Shown: positions 1 to 8,550, counted from the stretch's first letter. The stretch is 64,000 nt of DNA from CATOSK01 sp034423195 (GCA_034423195.1 DAOUIZ010000066.1:122909-186908); one strand, 5' to 3'. The notes: generated from the sequence alone by a model not told the origin. A program made the numbers and translations.

Positions 1-845
1 AGGCCGGGCTGCCCCAGCCCGCGAATGCCGGACCCACCCCCACCCCGGTCCCCCTGGACCTCGAAACCGGCGAGATTGACGTCAGGACCGGAGACTTGGT
101 CCTGTCCGGCGATGGGCAGGAATACTCCCTGGCATTCCAGTTCCCTGTCGGCCCCTCGGTCCGGCTTTCCGCTTCGTCCGTCAAGCCGCCGCTGCTGCAC
201 CGGAAAACCGGCCTGGTCGACCTCGGCCCGGCGGGCAGGACCTGGTACTACACGCGCCCCCGCCTGGAAACCTCGGGGACCGTCACCGTCAACGGTGAAT
301 CCATGCCCGTCGCCGGGCTTTCCTGGATGGACCACCAGTGGGGCGACGCCACCACCGCCCTGGAGGTGGGTTGGGACTGGTTCAGCCTCAACCTGGACGA
401 TGGCGCCGACCTCATGGTCTCGATAGTCTGGGAGGTGGACGGCCGGGAGCCCATCGCCACGTACGGCACCCTGGCCCTGCCTGCATCCGGCCCCGGTGAA
501 GGCGGGAGGATCCTCCACCTTGACGTCGGGGAAATCACGTTGACTCCCACCGGCTCGTGGTCAAGCCCGGAGACCGGCGGGGTGTACCCCATGGGCTGGG
601 ACTTGTCGGTCAGGCTTGACGACAACCGGCCGGACCTCCCCTGGGCCGAAATGACGCTGGAGCTGACCCCGCGCCGGGAGGACTCCGAGTTTCCGCCCAG
701 CCCCTTCGTGCCAATTGATTACTGGGAAGGTGCGGTCACCGCCGAAGGCCGGCAGGACGGACTGGCCGTCTCCGGGGTGGGGTTCGTGGAGATGGTGGGT
801 TACGCGCCCCGCCGGGCCCTCTCCCTGCCCGGCCAGGCTCCCTAA
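1..845 (+). CDS. AttH/CrtC-type lipocalin-like protein (5' partial)
   Basis: The reading frame is open from base 3, so the N-terminus lies outside the window; about 280 residues are visible before the TAA at 843-845. The motif WYYTRPRL followed by SWMDHQWG matches the conserved core of the AttH / carotenoid 1,2-hydratase (CrtC) lipocalin-like family, and the acidic second half with repeated beta-strand patterns fits the second lipocalin domain. Family members are secreted or periplasmic; some hydrate carotenoids and most are uncharacterised. A proline/threonine-rich stretch near the start of the visible part (PTPTPVP) looks like a linker after a signal or lipoprotein anchor. The exact substrate cannot be inferred. 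Confidence 0.7.
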   Translation, partial: AGLPQPANAGPTPTPVPLDLETGEIDVRTGDLVLSGDGQEYSLAFQFPVGPSVRLSASSVKPPLLHRKTGLVDLGPAGRTWYYTRPRLETSGTVTVNGESMPVAGLSWMDHQWGDATTALEVGWDWFSLNLDDGADLMVSIVWEVDGREPIATYGTLALPASGPGEGGRILHLDVGEITLTPTGSWSSPETGGVYPMGWDLSVRLDDNRPDLPWAEMTLELTPRREDSEFPPSPFVPIDYWEGAVTAEGRQDGLAVSGVGFVEMVGYAPRRALSLPGQAP

Positions 846-964
846 CTCGCGGTACAGGGCTATCGCATGAAGGCTGACTCTAATCTTTCACCTCTTCTCC
901 CATCATTGCCATGAAAATGGCCCATTTTCATTCTTCATACGTGGCCTCCGCAAGGCCATACGCA

Positions 965-1041
965 ATTCCCGAGCAGAGCCTGCCCCTGGCGACTGAGGAG
1001 GGACGACGAAGGAGGGAAAGGGGCGGGAATCCAGACCCCCG
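965..1041. repeat. Dispersed palindromic repeat R1, long-loop variant
   Basis: The element starts with ATTCCC, ends with GGGAATCCAGACCCCC, and encloses a loop beginning GAGCCTGCCCCTGGCGAC. It is nearly identical over about 75 bp to 50367-50442, 49 kb away. Shorter-loop versions lie at 50099-50151 and 24622-24660. The arms resemble the widespread ATTCCC/GGGAAT intergenic repeats (dRS3-like). The surrounding gap 846-1194 holds no convincing gene; small ORFs on both strands here merely read through this repeat. Confidence 0.75.
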
Positions 1042-1194
1042 TTGTCGGTCCCTCCACAGTATCGTGCTGGTCGTTTACCGACAGTTTGACCAAACTGCCA
1101 CTCATGCGATTGCCCTAACTCGCGGGACCACAATCCTTTTCACCCGGCGCTAAAATTGGTATGTTCTTGAAAGGAAGGAGAACCACCGGGGAAA

Positions 1195-1560
1195 ATGAAC
1201 CGTCGGCCCCGTACCGGCGGGGCACGGTTGGAGGATGATCGGCCAACGCCTATGCTGGAACACTTGGGAATCCGCTGGGGGTACGTTTTTTTGCGCTCCG
1301 CCTCATCCATGGCCGGGGAAGACGTCAAATACCTGATGACCCAGGCCGTGGAGATGTACCTGGAGGGGGAGGACCAGCGGAACATCCGCGGGTCCAACTT
1401 CGAGGGCAGGCTGACCACCGAGGCCAGGTATGAACTCCTGGGAGAGTTCGGCGGCCAGCGGTTCGACGCTGAAATAGAGTCCATCTACGGAAGGGACAGC
1501 GCGACCTTCCTGGTCAGCGAGCAGACCCGGGGCGTGGGCAACGCCATCTCCCTGAACTGA
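1195..1560 (+). CDS. Hypothetical protein, 121 aa
   Basis: I do not recognise a family. The start ATG is preceded by AAGGAAGGAG at 1171-1180, somewhat distant; an in-frame ATG at 1252 (MLEHLGIRWGYVFL) is an alternative that would remove an arginine-rich leader. The product is soluble, mixed alpha/beta and acidic, with no membrane segment. The last 70 residues (EGRLTTEARYELLGEFGG) look like a folded domain. It stands alone between the AttH-like gene and the DUF1800 gene on the same strand. Codon use is G+C-rich like its neighbours, which supports coding. Confidence 0.5.
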   Translation: MNRRPRTGGARLEDDRPTPMLEHLGIRWGYVFLRSASSMAGEDVKYLMTQAVEMYLEGEDQRNIRGSNFEGRLTTEARYELLGEFGGQRFDAEIESIYGRDSATFLVSEQTRGVGNAISLN

Positions 1561-1639
1561 CCCCCGGATTCCCTCCGGGTCAACCCGGAGGACGTTCCCG
1601 CAGCATCCCCGTCCCGCCGCCGGTTGCTGGGTCCGGTTG

Positions 1640-1648
1640 TGCTAAAAT
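1640..1648 (+). promoter_or_regulatory. Candidate extended -10 promoter for the DUF1800 gene
   Basis: TGCTAAAAT matches an extended -10 (TGnTAnAAT) 38 bp upstream of the DUF1800 start. A weak TTGCTG at 1623-1628 could serve as -35 but with a short spacer. Prediction by eye only. Confidence 0.3.
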
Positions 1649-1685
1649 CAGGCCAATAGAAGATGCTGCCTTAGGAGATGTTGCC

Positions 1686-3074
1686 TTGGTTACTGCGAAC
1701 GATATATCGACCGAAATTTCCCTGTTGGCCCACCTGATGCGCCGGGCCGGCTTCAGCGCCCGCCGTGAAGAACTGGAACGATACCAGGCCCAGGGGTACG
1801 ACGCCACCGTAGATTGGCTGCTAAACCCCGCTGAGGACGACGGCATCGACCAGGACATCGTGGAACGCTACTACATAGACATCGACGACCTGCGTAACAA
1901 TGACCCCACCAACGCCTGGTGGCTGTACCGCATGATCAACACCGCCAATCCTCTGCAGGAGAAAATGGCCCTCTTTTGGCACGGGCTCTTCGCCACGGCC
2001 TACGAGAAAATCGAGAACGGGCGGGCGGTGGCCTCCCAGATTCAGACCTTCCGGCGCCTGGGATTGGGCAACTTCCGCACCATGCTGGTCGAGCTTTCCC
2101 GGGACCCGGCCATGATTATCTGGCTGGACAACGACACCAACCACCGGGAAGCCCTGAACGAAAACTACGGTAGAGAGCTGCTGGAGCTGTTCTCCATGGG
2201 CGTCGGCAACTACACCGAGGACGACGTCAAGGAGTGCGCCCGGGCCTTCACCGGGTGGACCATCGCCAACCGCAACGCCCGCTACCCCTGGGGACCCTTC
2301 CCGCTGGAGTTCGAGTACCGTCCCTGGGACCACGATGACTCGGTGAAGACCTTCCTGGGGGAACAGGGACGCTTCAACGGGGAGGACATCATTGACATTA
2401 TCGTCAAGCAGCCGGCCACCGGGCGGTTCATCGCCGAGAAGCTCTACAATTTCTTCGTGTCCGACGAACCGGCCCCCGCCGATGCCATCGAGGCCCTGAG
2501 CGCCGCCTATTTCGAGTCCAACTACAACATGCAGTCCGTCATGGACGTGCTGCTCCGCTCCGGGTTCTTCAAGGACTCGGCCTATGCCAAGGTCAAGAGC
2601 CCGGCCGAAGTCGTCGCCGCCATCCTGCGGCTGGTGGGCGATTTCCAGGAACCGCGCCCCGGACTGCTGGAAACGACCTTCGAGTCCAAGTACATGGGAC
2701 AGGAGCTGCTCAACCCCCCCACCGTCGAGGGATGGCACACCGGCCGGGAGTGGATTGACAGCGGTTCGCTGGTCAGCCGGGTCAACTTCGCCTCCGACCA
2801 GGTCGGGGACCTGAACCACGTTGGCGTGCAGGATATCGTGGACCGCCTGGCTCGGAGGGACGGCACCGTAACGCCGGAGCAACTGGTCGACGGCTGCCTC
2901 GATCTCATCGGCCCGCTGCCCGTGGAGGAAAAGACCCACACATCCCTGGTGGGCAAGGCCATGAACGGCGGTCCGCTGTCCCTGGAGACCGAAGCGGACC
3001 GGGAGGAGTTCGCCCGCCGGGTTGCCGAAATGCTCCAGCTGATAGTTGCCACCCGGGAGTTCCAGTTCTGCTGA
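1686..3074 (+). CDS. DUF1800 family protein
   Basis: The 462-residue protein shows the DUF1800 (PF08811) landmarks in order: HLMRRAGFSAR near the N-terminus, EKMALFWHGLFAT near residue 97, LGNFRTMLVELSRDPAM, WLDNDTNHREALNENYGRELLELFSMG around residues 145-175, then DDVKECARAFTGW. The start is a TTG with AGGAG 8 bp upstream (1673-1677). No signal peptide is evident, although many family members are exported. The gene usually sits next to a DUF1501 (sulfatase-like) gene; none is present here. Function is unknown; family association with DUF1501 suggests cell-surface chemistry, which is inference. Confidence 0.9.
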   Translation: MVTANDISTEISLLAHLMRRAGFSARREELERYQAQGYDATVDWLLNPAEDDGIDQDIVERYYIDIDDLRNNDPTNAWWLYRMINTANPLQEKMALFWHGLFATAYEKIENGRAVASQIQTFRRLGLGNFRTMLVELSRDPAMIIWLDNDTNHREALNENYGRELLELFSMGVGNYTEDDVKECARAFTGWTIANRNARYPWGPFPLEFEYRPWDHDDSVKTFLGEQGRFNGEDIIDIIVKQPATGRFIAEKLYNFFVSDEPAPADAIEALSAAYFESNYNMQSVMDVLLRSGFFKDSAYAKVKSPAEVVAAILRLVGDFQEPRPGLLETTFESKYMGQELLNPPTVEGWHTGREWIDSGSLVSRVNFASDQVGDLNHVGVQDIVDRLARRDGTVTPEQLVDGCLDLIGPLPVEEKTHTSLVGKAMNGGPLSLETEADREEFARRVAEMLQLIVATREFQFC

Positions 3075-3102
3075 GGAGGGGTAGATATTCAGGTAAATCG
3101 AC

Positions 3103-3134
3103 AAGAATCCCATGAGCGTTATCATGGGATTCTT
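3103..3134. terminator. Perfect 13-bp hairpin between convergent genes
   Basis: AAGAATCCCATGA and TCATGGGATTCTT pair perfectly around a 6-nt loop (3116-3121). It lies 29 bp after the DUF1800 stop and 40 bp after the end of the convergent HEPN-like gene. The flanks lack a clear T-tract, so the bidirectional terminator role is inferred from position and symmetry. Confidence 0.6.
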
Positions 3135-3173
3135 GGTTGGAATGCATGAGATAGTGTGCGATTCGGGACAATC

Positions 3174-3527
3174 CTAAAGCAATCTCTCCACCTTTTCCAC
3201 GAATCGCTTTATGTCGCTAATATCTTCTTCCACAGTCCCCGCAACCAACCTGTTCTCGTAAAAGTTTTTGTGGAGACCGTTGGCGATGTGAAAAAATCTT
3301 GTCAACTCTCTGTCGCCTGTTTCCATTCGCAAATCGTGAACGATAGCCCATAAACTGTTGTGGCTTATGTGGGGTATTTGTCGTTGTTCGGCCACAGCCT
3401 TTATCATCAGGGCCGCTGCTCCCCAAGCCTTCTCGGATGCTTGCTCCAGGTCCCCGGCCTCGAATTCCTCGCGGGCCTTGACCAAGAAAGCCTTGCTCCG
3501 ATCCCTATAAGTTTGTGTTTGTTGCAT
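3174..3527 (-). CDS. HEPN / PaREP1-like small protein
   Basis: The 117-aa all-helical protein begins MQQTQTYRDRSKAFLVKA and contains EAGDLEQASEKAWGAAA around residues 24-40 and ANGLHKNFYEN around residues 82-92. These fit the PaREP1/HEPN-type proteins that often pair with nucleotidyltransferases, but no such partner is adjacent. The start ATG has AGAGG 9 bp upstream. The gene and its upstream region (about 3160-3700) are visibly poorer in G+C than neighbours, which suggests acquisition. Whether it is an RNase, a toxin or an inactive scaffold cannot be read from the sequence; the canonical HEPN RNase motif (RxxxxH) is not obvious. Confidence 0.6.
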   Translation of the reverse strand: MQQTQTYRDRSKAFLVKAREEFEAGDLEQASEKAWGAAALMIKAVAEQRQIPHISHNSLWAIVHDLRMETGDRELTRFFHIANGLHKNFYENRLVAGTVEEDISDIKRFVEKVERLL

Positions 3528-3593
3528 GGCGAAGGACCTCTGGAGTTGAAGTGTGACAACGATAGCTTATAGTTGTTTTTCTGAATGCGAAAC

Positions 3594-3599
3594 ATTATA
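3594..3599 (-). promoter_or_regulatory. Candidate -10 box for the HEPN-like gene
   Basis: On the minus strand the sequence reads TATAAT, 67 bp upstream of the gene start, inside an A+T-rich stretch. No convincing -35 is seen. The rest of the interval 3528-3774 shows no gene. Confidence 0.3.
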
Positions 3600-3774
3600 C
3601 AATAAGGCGTACCGCTGAGGGATTACCGTTCAGTTGCGGCTGATACGTCCACAACTGTTCCACCAGTATCCCTAATTAGCAAACGGAATAAGCAAACGGA
3701 ACCCCGTCCTATCTTCAACCATCGGTGGTCGGGCCAACCCGCGGGCCCCTCTGCTGTCGTGAAAGGGTGATGCC

Positions 3775-4746
3775 ATGACCACAATCGCAGCCGGGACCCG
3801 CACCTATGAGTATGACCACACCATCGGGATGGACGACTTCGCCGGTCGCGCCTTCCGCAACCTTTCCGACCTGGCCCTGGGACCGGAGGAAGTCCTGTAC
3901 GTGCTGCAGCGGGGGGAACCCCTGCACCACAACGTTTCAGTGAAGATCTGCACCGTTGGCGAGGAATGGATCGGCGACTTCGGCCGTTACGGCACTGCCC
4001 CGGGACAGATGGTCTGGCCCGCCGGCATCGCCACTGACTCCCGGCAGCGGCTGTTCGTCTCCGACGAGTGGAACCAGCGCATTTCCGTCTTCGACACCGA
4101 GGGCAGCCTGCTGGGCGAGTGGGGTGAGGCCGGTAGCGGCCCCGGCCAGTTGAAGCGCCCCTGCGGTGTGGCGGTGGACACGGAAGGAAACCTGCTGGTG
4201 GTGGACTCGGGCAACCACCGGATTCAGAGATTCACGCCGGAAGGCCAGCTATTGGACGGGTTTGGTGAGCACGGCCAGTCACCCGGGCAGTTCAACCTGC
4301 CCTGGGGAGTGGCCGTCAACGATGCCGGCGACATCTTCGTTACCGACTGGCGCAACGACCGTATTCAGAAGTTCACTGGCTCCGGCGATTTCGTCCTGGA
4401 GTGGGGCGAGGCGGGGAGCGGGCCGGGGCAGTTTAACCGTCCCGCCGGAATCGCGGTGGACCGGGACGGGGACGTTTACGTAGCCGACTGGCACAACGAC
4501 CGGGTGCAGGTCTTCGACGCTCAGGGTGAATACATCACCCACTTCATCGGCGATGCCACCATGTCCACCTGGGGGGCCCAGCTGATGCTGGCCAACCCGG
4601 TCATGGAGGGCCACCGCCAGACCGCCAAGTACCCCGAGCGGGAGGGGCGACTGTACCGCCCCCGCTCCGTCAAGGTGGACGGCGAGAACCGCATCTTCAT
4701 CGTTGACTCCAACAAGGGACGCCTGCAGGTCTACCGCAAGCTCTAG
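3775..4746 (+). CDS. NHL-repeat beta-propeller protein
   Basis: The 323-aa protein consists of about six NHL repeats. The consensus GPGQ-x2-RP-x-GVAVD-x2-GN-x-LVVDSGNHRIQ recurs at intervals of about 47 residues from residue 70 to 250. There is no signal peptide or membrane segment, so it is either cytosolic or exported by a route not visible here. NHL propellers bind proteins, RNA or ligands, and some are lyases; no catalytic signature is recognisable. The ATG follows GAAAGGGTG. A longer loop (residues 255-300) separates the last blade, probably closing the ring. It appears monocistronic. Confidence 0.85.
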   Translation: MTTIAAGTRTYEYDHTIGMDDFAGRAFRNLSDLALGPEEVLYVLQRGEPLHHNVSVKICTVGEEWIGDFGRYGTAPGQMVWPAGIATDSRQRLFVSDEWNQRISVFDTEGSLLGEWGEAGSGPGQLKRPCGVAVDTEGNLLVVDSGNHRIQRFTPEGQLLDGFGEHGQSPGQFNLPWGVAVNDAGDIFVTDWRNDRIQKFTGSGDFVLEWGEAGSGPGQFNRPAGIAVDRDGDVYVADWHNDRVQVFDAQGEYITHFIGDATMSTWGAQLMLANPVMEGHRQTAKYPEREGRLYRPRSVKVDGENRIFIVDSNKGRLQVYRKL

Positions 4747-4786
4747 CCGGTTCCTGCCCTTGGATCCTGGCCACCAACTCCTTCTT

Positions 4787-4823
4787 CAGGGGGTTTGGGG
4801 GATGCATCCCCCAACGTACCTCC
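4787..4823. repeat. Dispersed palindromic repeat R2, copy 1
   Basis: The segment CAGGGGGTTTGGGGGATG followed by CATCCCCCAACGTACCTCC is palindromic around GGGGGAT/ATCCCCC. Inverted relatives are at 20316-20352 and 45179-45208. All three are intergenic. The interval 4747-5024 holds no other recognisable feature. Confidence 0.7.
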
Positions 4824-5024
4824 CGCCCTTCCCGCGCAAACTCGGCGGCCCACCTGTTTTGCTGTCAGCCGGCCCCTTACGGACCGGCGCCCCAAGACGT
4901 ATGATGGTTACATCCCTTCGCATTCGGAAGTGTGGATTCGGTGTTTCGAAGGCCCGCCCAATCCGGCAAATGGGGCAGAATGTAGCGGAATGAAGCAGGT
5001 GAAAAAGCCCGGTGGCCCTGCCCG

Positions 5025-5825
5025 CTATTCCAGGCCGTGAATCGCCTCGGCGGTCCGCCGGGCCCGTTCCGGCTCGATGGGATTCGCCACGACGCCGTCC
5101 TCTTTGAGGCTGGTCCCCACCACCGCTCCGTCAGCGTATTCCAGGAGTCCCTTGGCGTTATTTGCATCCACGCCGCTGCCCACCAGCAGCAGCCGGTCCG
5201 GTACCGCAGACCGGGCAATCCTCACATCTCCCCCGTCGGCGGGCAGGCCCGTCACCGGCCCGGTGACAATCAGCCCGTCAGCCAGCCCCCTGTAGGCGGT
5301 CTCCTTGGCCATCAGGGCCAGGTCCACCTCTCCCAATGGAACGGCGTGCTTCACCAGCACATCGGCCAGGATCCTCACATCAGCGCCCAGTGACTGGCGC
5401 AGCCGCACCGTCTCGTAGGCTTCTCCCACCACCAGCCCCTCATCGGCGGCCATCACCCCGTAGTGTACGTTGGCCCGCACGAACCGCGCCCCAGCCGCCG
5501 CCGCAATGGACAACGCCGAGTAGGGGTCGTTGCGGAGCATGTTGATTCCCACCGGCAGATGAGTGCTTTCCACGGCCCGCTGCACCGCCAGGGTCATGCC
5601 CGCCACCGTCACCGGATCCACCCGCCCGATGCGGAAGGGCGCATCCCCGAAGTTCTCCACGATGATCCCGTCGGCCCCGGCTTCGGTCAGGATTCCAACC
5701 TCCCGCTCGGCCCGGGACAGCAGCTTGTCCATCGACCCGCCCCACCGGGGAGACCCGGGTAGAGGCGGCAGGTGGACCACACCGATGAAGACCTTGCCGG
5801 TGGTCTGAAACAACCCTCCCGTCAT
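5025..5825 (-). CDS. btpA: BtpA/SgcQ family protein
   Basis: The 266-aa protein matches the BtpA family (PF03437), a TIM-barrel group including BtpA (photosystem I biogenesis in cyanobacteria) and SgcQ. Signatures are VFIGVVHLPPLPGSP at the N-terminus, EAGADGIIVENFGDAPF, LPVGINMLRNDP, and GTSLKEDG near the C-terminus. The start MTGGLFQ at 5825 is chosen because its ATG overlaps the upstream gene's TGA as ATGA, indicating translational coupling; a longer in-frame start at 5840 lacks that logic. It is paired with a polysaccharide deacetylase. In a non-cyanobacterium the role is probably sugar or cofactor metabolism, which is inference. Confidence 0.85.
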   Translation of the reverse strand: MTGGLFQTTGKVFIGVVHLPPLPGSPRWGGSMDKLLSRAEREVGILTEAGADGIIVENFGDAPFRIGRVDPVTVAGMTLAVQRAVESTHLPVGINMLRNDPYSALSIAAAAGARFVRANVHYGVMAADEGLVVGEAYETVRLRQSLGADVRILADVLVKHAVPLGEVDLALMAKETAYRGLADGLIVTGPVTGLPADGGDVRIARSAVPDRLLLVGSGVDANNAKGLLEYADGAVVGTSLKEDGVVANPIEPERARRTAEAIHGLE

Positions 5826-6655
5826 ACCTGCTCCTCCCATTCATCCGGCAGCCAGAGCCGGGCTGCGTCGATGATCCGCATGAACTCCACGTTGGGGAAG
5901 GACTGGATGTGGTTGATCAAGCGCTCCAGCATCCGCAGCCTTCCGGGCCGCCCGATGTACTGGGGATGCATGGTCAGCGTGAATGCCCTCCCGTAGTGGT
6001 ACAGTCCCTCGAACTCGGCGGCCCAGTTGGAGAAGACCTCATCGGGTCCCCGCATCGGCCCCAACCGATTGGCGGAAGGCGCGTAGACAAAGTTGGGGGC
6101 GTCGTCCAGCAGCCAGTGGATGGGCACCTCCACCATCCGGCGTCCCGCCGGGTCCGTTTCCAGAAGGTAGGGAGCGTCGTCGCCCATCAGGCTGCTGTCG
6201 TAGAGGAAGCCGCGTTCCCGCATCAGGTCGAGGGAAACTTCGCTGAGTTCCCAGCCGGGGGAGCGGTACCCCACCGGAGCGGTTCCGGTGATCCCGGCCA
6301 GGATTCCGCTCCCCTTGTCGAGAACCTCGGCCTCTTCCTCCGCCGACAGGGTTGCGGGAGCCTCGTGCATGTAGCCGTGGTGGCCTATCTCGTGGCCTCG
6401 GGCGGCAATGTCCTCCACGAGCCTGGGATGGGTCTCGGCGACATAGCCGGGGATGTAGAAGCTGGCGGAAATCGAATACCGGTCCAGCAGGTCCAGTATC
6501 CGGGGAGTGGCCACGCTGGGACCGTATTCCGCCATGGACATGAGGCTGGGGAGACGGGCGAACTCCGGGTCCCGCCGGATCCATGAGGAAACTCCATCCA
6601 CATCGAAAGAAAGCATGGCGGCGCACCGCACGTCGCCGGGCCAGATACCGGACAT
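5822..6655 (-). CDS. Polysaccharide deacetylase (CE4)
   Basis: The 277-aa protein has the NodB/CE4 signatures: MLSFDVDG (metal-binding Asp motif), GHEIGHHGYMH (the HxxxH metal motif) and GYRSPGWE. The overall pattern is closest to PgdA-like or PuuE-like deacetylases, which act on peptidoglycan or small amide substrates. The start MSGIWPGDV at 6655 is chosen because GGAGG precedes it; an upstream ATG at 6667 has no ribosome-binding site, and the ORF extension to 6817 is noncoding in character. No signal peptide is seen, so a cytosolic small-molecule amidohydrolase role is as likely as cell-wall editing. Translation is coupled to BtpA. Confidence 0.85.
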   Translation of the reverse strand: MSGIWPGDVRCAAMLSFDVDGVSSWIRRDPEFARLPSLMSMAEYGPSVATPRILDLLDRYSISASFYIPGYVAETHPRLVEDIAARGHEIGHHGYMHEAPATLSAEEEAEVLDKGSGILAGITGTAPVGYRSPGWELSEVSLDLMRERGFLYDSSLMGDDAPYLLETDPAGRRMVEVPIHWLLDDAPNFVYAPSANRLGPMRGPDEVFSNWAAEFEGLYHYGRAFTLTMHPQYIGRPGRLRMLERLINHIQSFPNVEFMRIIDAARLWLPDEWEEQV

Positions 6656-6810
6656 CCCCTCCTCCATTGGCGCACAGGCATTGTGGCATAGTGGACTGCC
6701 GTGGGGCCTCAGCCCCACCGGGCCCAGATTCTCCGCGAATTGTAACGGACTCGGGGCGTCGGCCCAACCGGCACGGGGTTGGGAACCGGATTTTCCTGGC
6801 CGCTGGGCGC

Positions 6811-6870
6811 GTAACACCCTCGTTACAAAGAGGCAACACCCTTGTTACAAATCAGCAATAGCCGGTTAAC
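6811..6870 (+). promoter_or_regulatory. Operator A: 11-bp-phased pentamer array upstream of amt1
   Basis: Pentamers GTAAC (6811), GTTAC (6822), GCAAC (6833), GTTAC (6844), GCAAT (6855) and TTAAC (6866) are each separated by exactly 6 bp. The period is one DNA helical turn and matches the layout of GlnR boxes (GTnAC-n6-GnAAC), which are bound by OmpR-type regulators. A -10-like CATAAACT lies at 6879-6886, 48 bp before the amt1 ATG is reached from the array end. Three other arrays of the same design occur at 8355, 8650 and 51020. The regulator itself is not identified. Confidence 0.75.
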
Positions 6871-6918
6871 AACTGTTCCATAAACTCGGCATGAATTGGC
6901 CACCAAAAAGGAGGAGAT

Positions 6919-8244
6919 ATGTTACGGAGAGCCTTATTGCTGGTGATGGTGGGGTTGATGGCAGCCGGAATCCTGACCGGCTACAACCTGGCTTTCGCCC
7001 AGGACGTCACTTCGGATGCCGACAAGCTGGACCAGGGCAACAACGTCATCTGGATGGTCGGCGCGTTCCTGGTGTTCTTCATGCAGGCCGGTTTCGCCTT
7101 CCTGGGTGCGGGACTAATCCGGAGCAAGAACACTACCAACTACCTGACCAAGAGCTTCATGGACTTCGCCATCGCTTCGCTGTCCTTCTGGGCGTTCGGT
7201 TTCGCCCTCATGTGGGGCACGTCGGCGGCGGGCATTGCGGGAACCACCAACTTCTTCCTGAGGGATGCCGCGGACGGACAGACCTACGTTGACTTCGTCT
7301 TCCAAATGGTCTTCGCAGGAACGGCCGCCACCATCGTGGCTGGAGCCATGGCCGAGCGGACCAAGACCCAGACCTACCTGGCGTACAGCTTCCTGATCGG
7401 CGCAGTAATCTACCCTCTCTACGGACACTGGGTATGGGGCAGCGGCTGGCTGGGCAACCTCGAAGTCATCGGCCTGCCCGCTGCCGCTGACTACGCCGGG
7501 TCTGGCGTTGTCCACGCCGTTGGCGGCTTCCTGGCCCTGGCCGGCGCGGCCGTCGTGGGAGCGCGCAAGGGCAAGTTCAACGCCGACGGAACATCCAATA
7601 TCATTCCCGGCCACAACATTCCCTTCGTGGTCATTGGAACGTTCATCCTGTTCTTTGGCTGGTTCGGGTTCAACATCAACACGGGCGACTCCATAGGACT
7701 GAATGCCATCAACACGCTGCTGGCGGGCGCGACCGGCTCGGTGGTGGCCCTGTACATCCAGTTGGCCCGCACCGGCAAGCTGGACATTCTCATGGCCTGC
7801 AACGGCGCGCTGGCCGGACTGGTTGGAGTGACGGCTCCGGTAGCCTTCATTGCGCCCTGGTCGGCTGTCGTGATAGGCGCCTTGGCGGCTCCGATAATGA
7901 TGATCTCGGTCAGCGTCATCGAGAAGGTGTTCAAGATTGACGACCCGGTGGGGGCCATCTCGGTCCACGGCACCTGCGGCCTGTGGGGTCTCTTGGCGGT
8001 AGGAATCTTCGCCAATGGGAACAACGGAGTTACCGGGCTGGTCGCCGGCGATTCGATGCAGATCGTTTCGCAGCTCATCAGCATGGGCGTGGTCCTCGCC
8101 TGGGCCCTGGTCACCGGCTTTGCCATGTTCCTGGCCCTGAAGGGCACCATGGGTGTGCGGGTGTCCGAAGAAGAGGAAGAGGTTGGTCTGGACGTTTCCG
8201 AGCAGGCCGTCCACACCTATCCCGAACAGCTTTCGCAGGCTTAA
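6919..8244 (+). CDS. amt: Ammonium transporter (Amt/MEP), long form with signal peptide
   Basis: The 441-aa protein begins with a cleavable-looking signal (MLRRALLLVMVGLMAAG ... AFAQD) followed by 11 hydrophobic spans typical of AmtB. The twin pore histidines are visible in VVHAVGGFLAL and ISVHGTCGLWG. The cytosolic tail GVRVSEEEEEVGLDVSE is the conserved C-terminus that contacts PII proteins in other bacteria. It moves ammonium across the inner membrane. A strong AAAAAGGAGGAG ribosome-binding site precedes the ATG. It is under operator A and ends in a strong terminator. No glnK/glnB gene is adjacent, which is unusual for amt. Confidence 0.95.
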   Translation: MLRRALLLVMVGLMAAGILTGYNLAFAQDVTSDADKLDQGNNVIWMVGAFLVFFMQAGFAFLGAGLIRSKNTTNYLTKSFMDFAIASLSFWAFGFALMWGTSAAGIAGTTNFFLRDAADGQTYVDFVFQMVFAGTAATIVAGAMAERTKTQTYLAYSFLIGAVIYPLYGHWVWGSGWLGNLEVIGLPAAADYAGSGVVHAVGGFLALAGAAVVGARKGKFNADGTSNIIPGHNIPFVVIGTFILFFGWFGFNINTGDSIGLNAINTLLAGATGSVVALYIQLARTGKLDILMACNGALAGLVGVTAPVAFIAPWSAVVIGALAAPIMMISVSVIEKVFKIDDPVGAISVHGTCGLWGLLAVGIFANGNNGVTGLVAGDSMQIVSQLISMGVVLAWALVTGFAMFLALKGTMGVRVSEEEEEVGLDVSEQAVHTYPEQLSQA

Positions 8245-8273
8245 CCAAGCCCGCGTCTTACTCTCCTCATCTC

Positions 8274-8317
8274 GGGGAGCCGGAGGTTGTGGCCTCCTCC
8301 GGTTCCCCTTTCTCTCT
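8274..8317 (+). terminator. Rho-independent terminator after amt1
   Basis: A 13-bp stem (8274-8286 with 8296-8308, one G-T pair) with a 9-nt loop is followed by TTTCTCTCT. This separates amt1 from the microprotein genes. Confidence 0.85.
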
Positions 8318-8354
8318 ACCGGGGGGCTGAAGAGCGGGGAAAAGGGTCTGTTTC

Positions 8355-8392
8355 GTAACATATTGTTAACATCGGCGACAATCCTTTGTAAC
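8355..8392 (+). promoter_or_regulatory. Operator B upstream of microprotein 1
   Basis: Pentamers GTAAC (8355), TTAAC (8366), GACAA (8377) and GTAAC (8388) are each separated by 6 bp. A -10-like CCTATCG follows at 8412, about 24 bp from the last pentamer, a spacing similar to operators A, C and D. The pentamer order is nearly the same as in operator C. Confidence 0.7.
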
Positions 8393-8451
8393 AAGTTGAC
8401 GGCACAATACACCTATCGAGTTCGCTAGGAGCGCAGAGGAGTACAGGTTTA

Positions 8452-8550
8452 ATGGAAATCATCGCCGCCGCAGGAGCATTCATCGGTCTGTTCAGTCTTT
8501 GGGTAATCATTCCCAAGGTTCTGATGAAGAAGAACGCTCCAACCAAGTAG
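8452..8550 (+). CDS. Amt-locus membrane microprotein 1 (32 aa)
   Basis: This 32-codon ORF is preceded by AGAGGAG about 10 bp upstream and has its own operator and terminator. It starts MEIIAAAGAFIG, contains a single hydrophobic segment of about 20 residues ending LWVIIP, and ends with a basic tail (KVLMKKNAPTK), so an N-out/C-in single-span topology is likely. It is clearly paralogous to the 29-aa ORF at 8739: both share MEI, AAAGAF, LW, a proline and LMK in the same order. Similarity between two neighbouring ORFs, ribosome-binding sites and regulated promoters together make it a real gene. A role as an accessory subunit or regulator of ammonium or nitrate transport is inference from context. 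Confidence 0.8.
   Translation: MEIIAAAGAFIGLFSLWVIIPKVLMKKNAPTK

Noticed and set aside
1821..3125. 434-aa minus-strand ORF
   Set aside because: It is antisense to the DUF1800 gene and arises from high third-position G+C; the plus strand has the recognisable domain.
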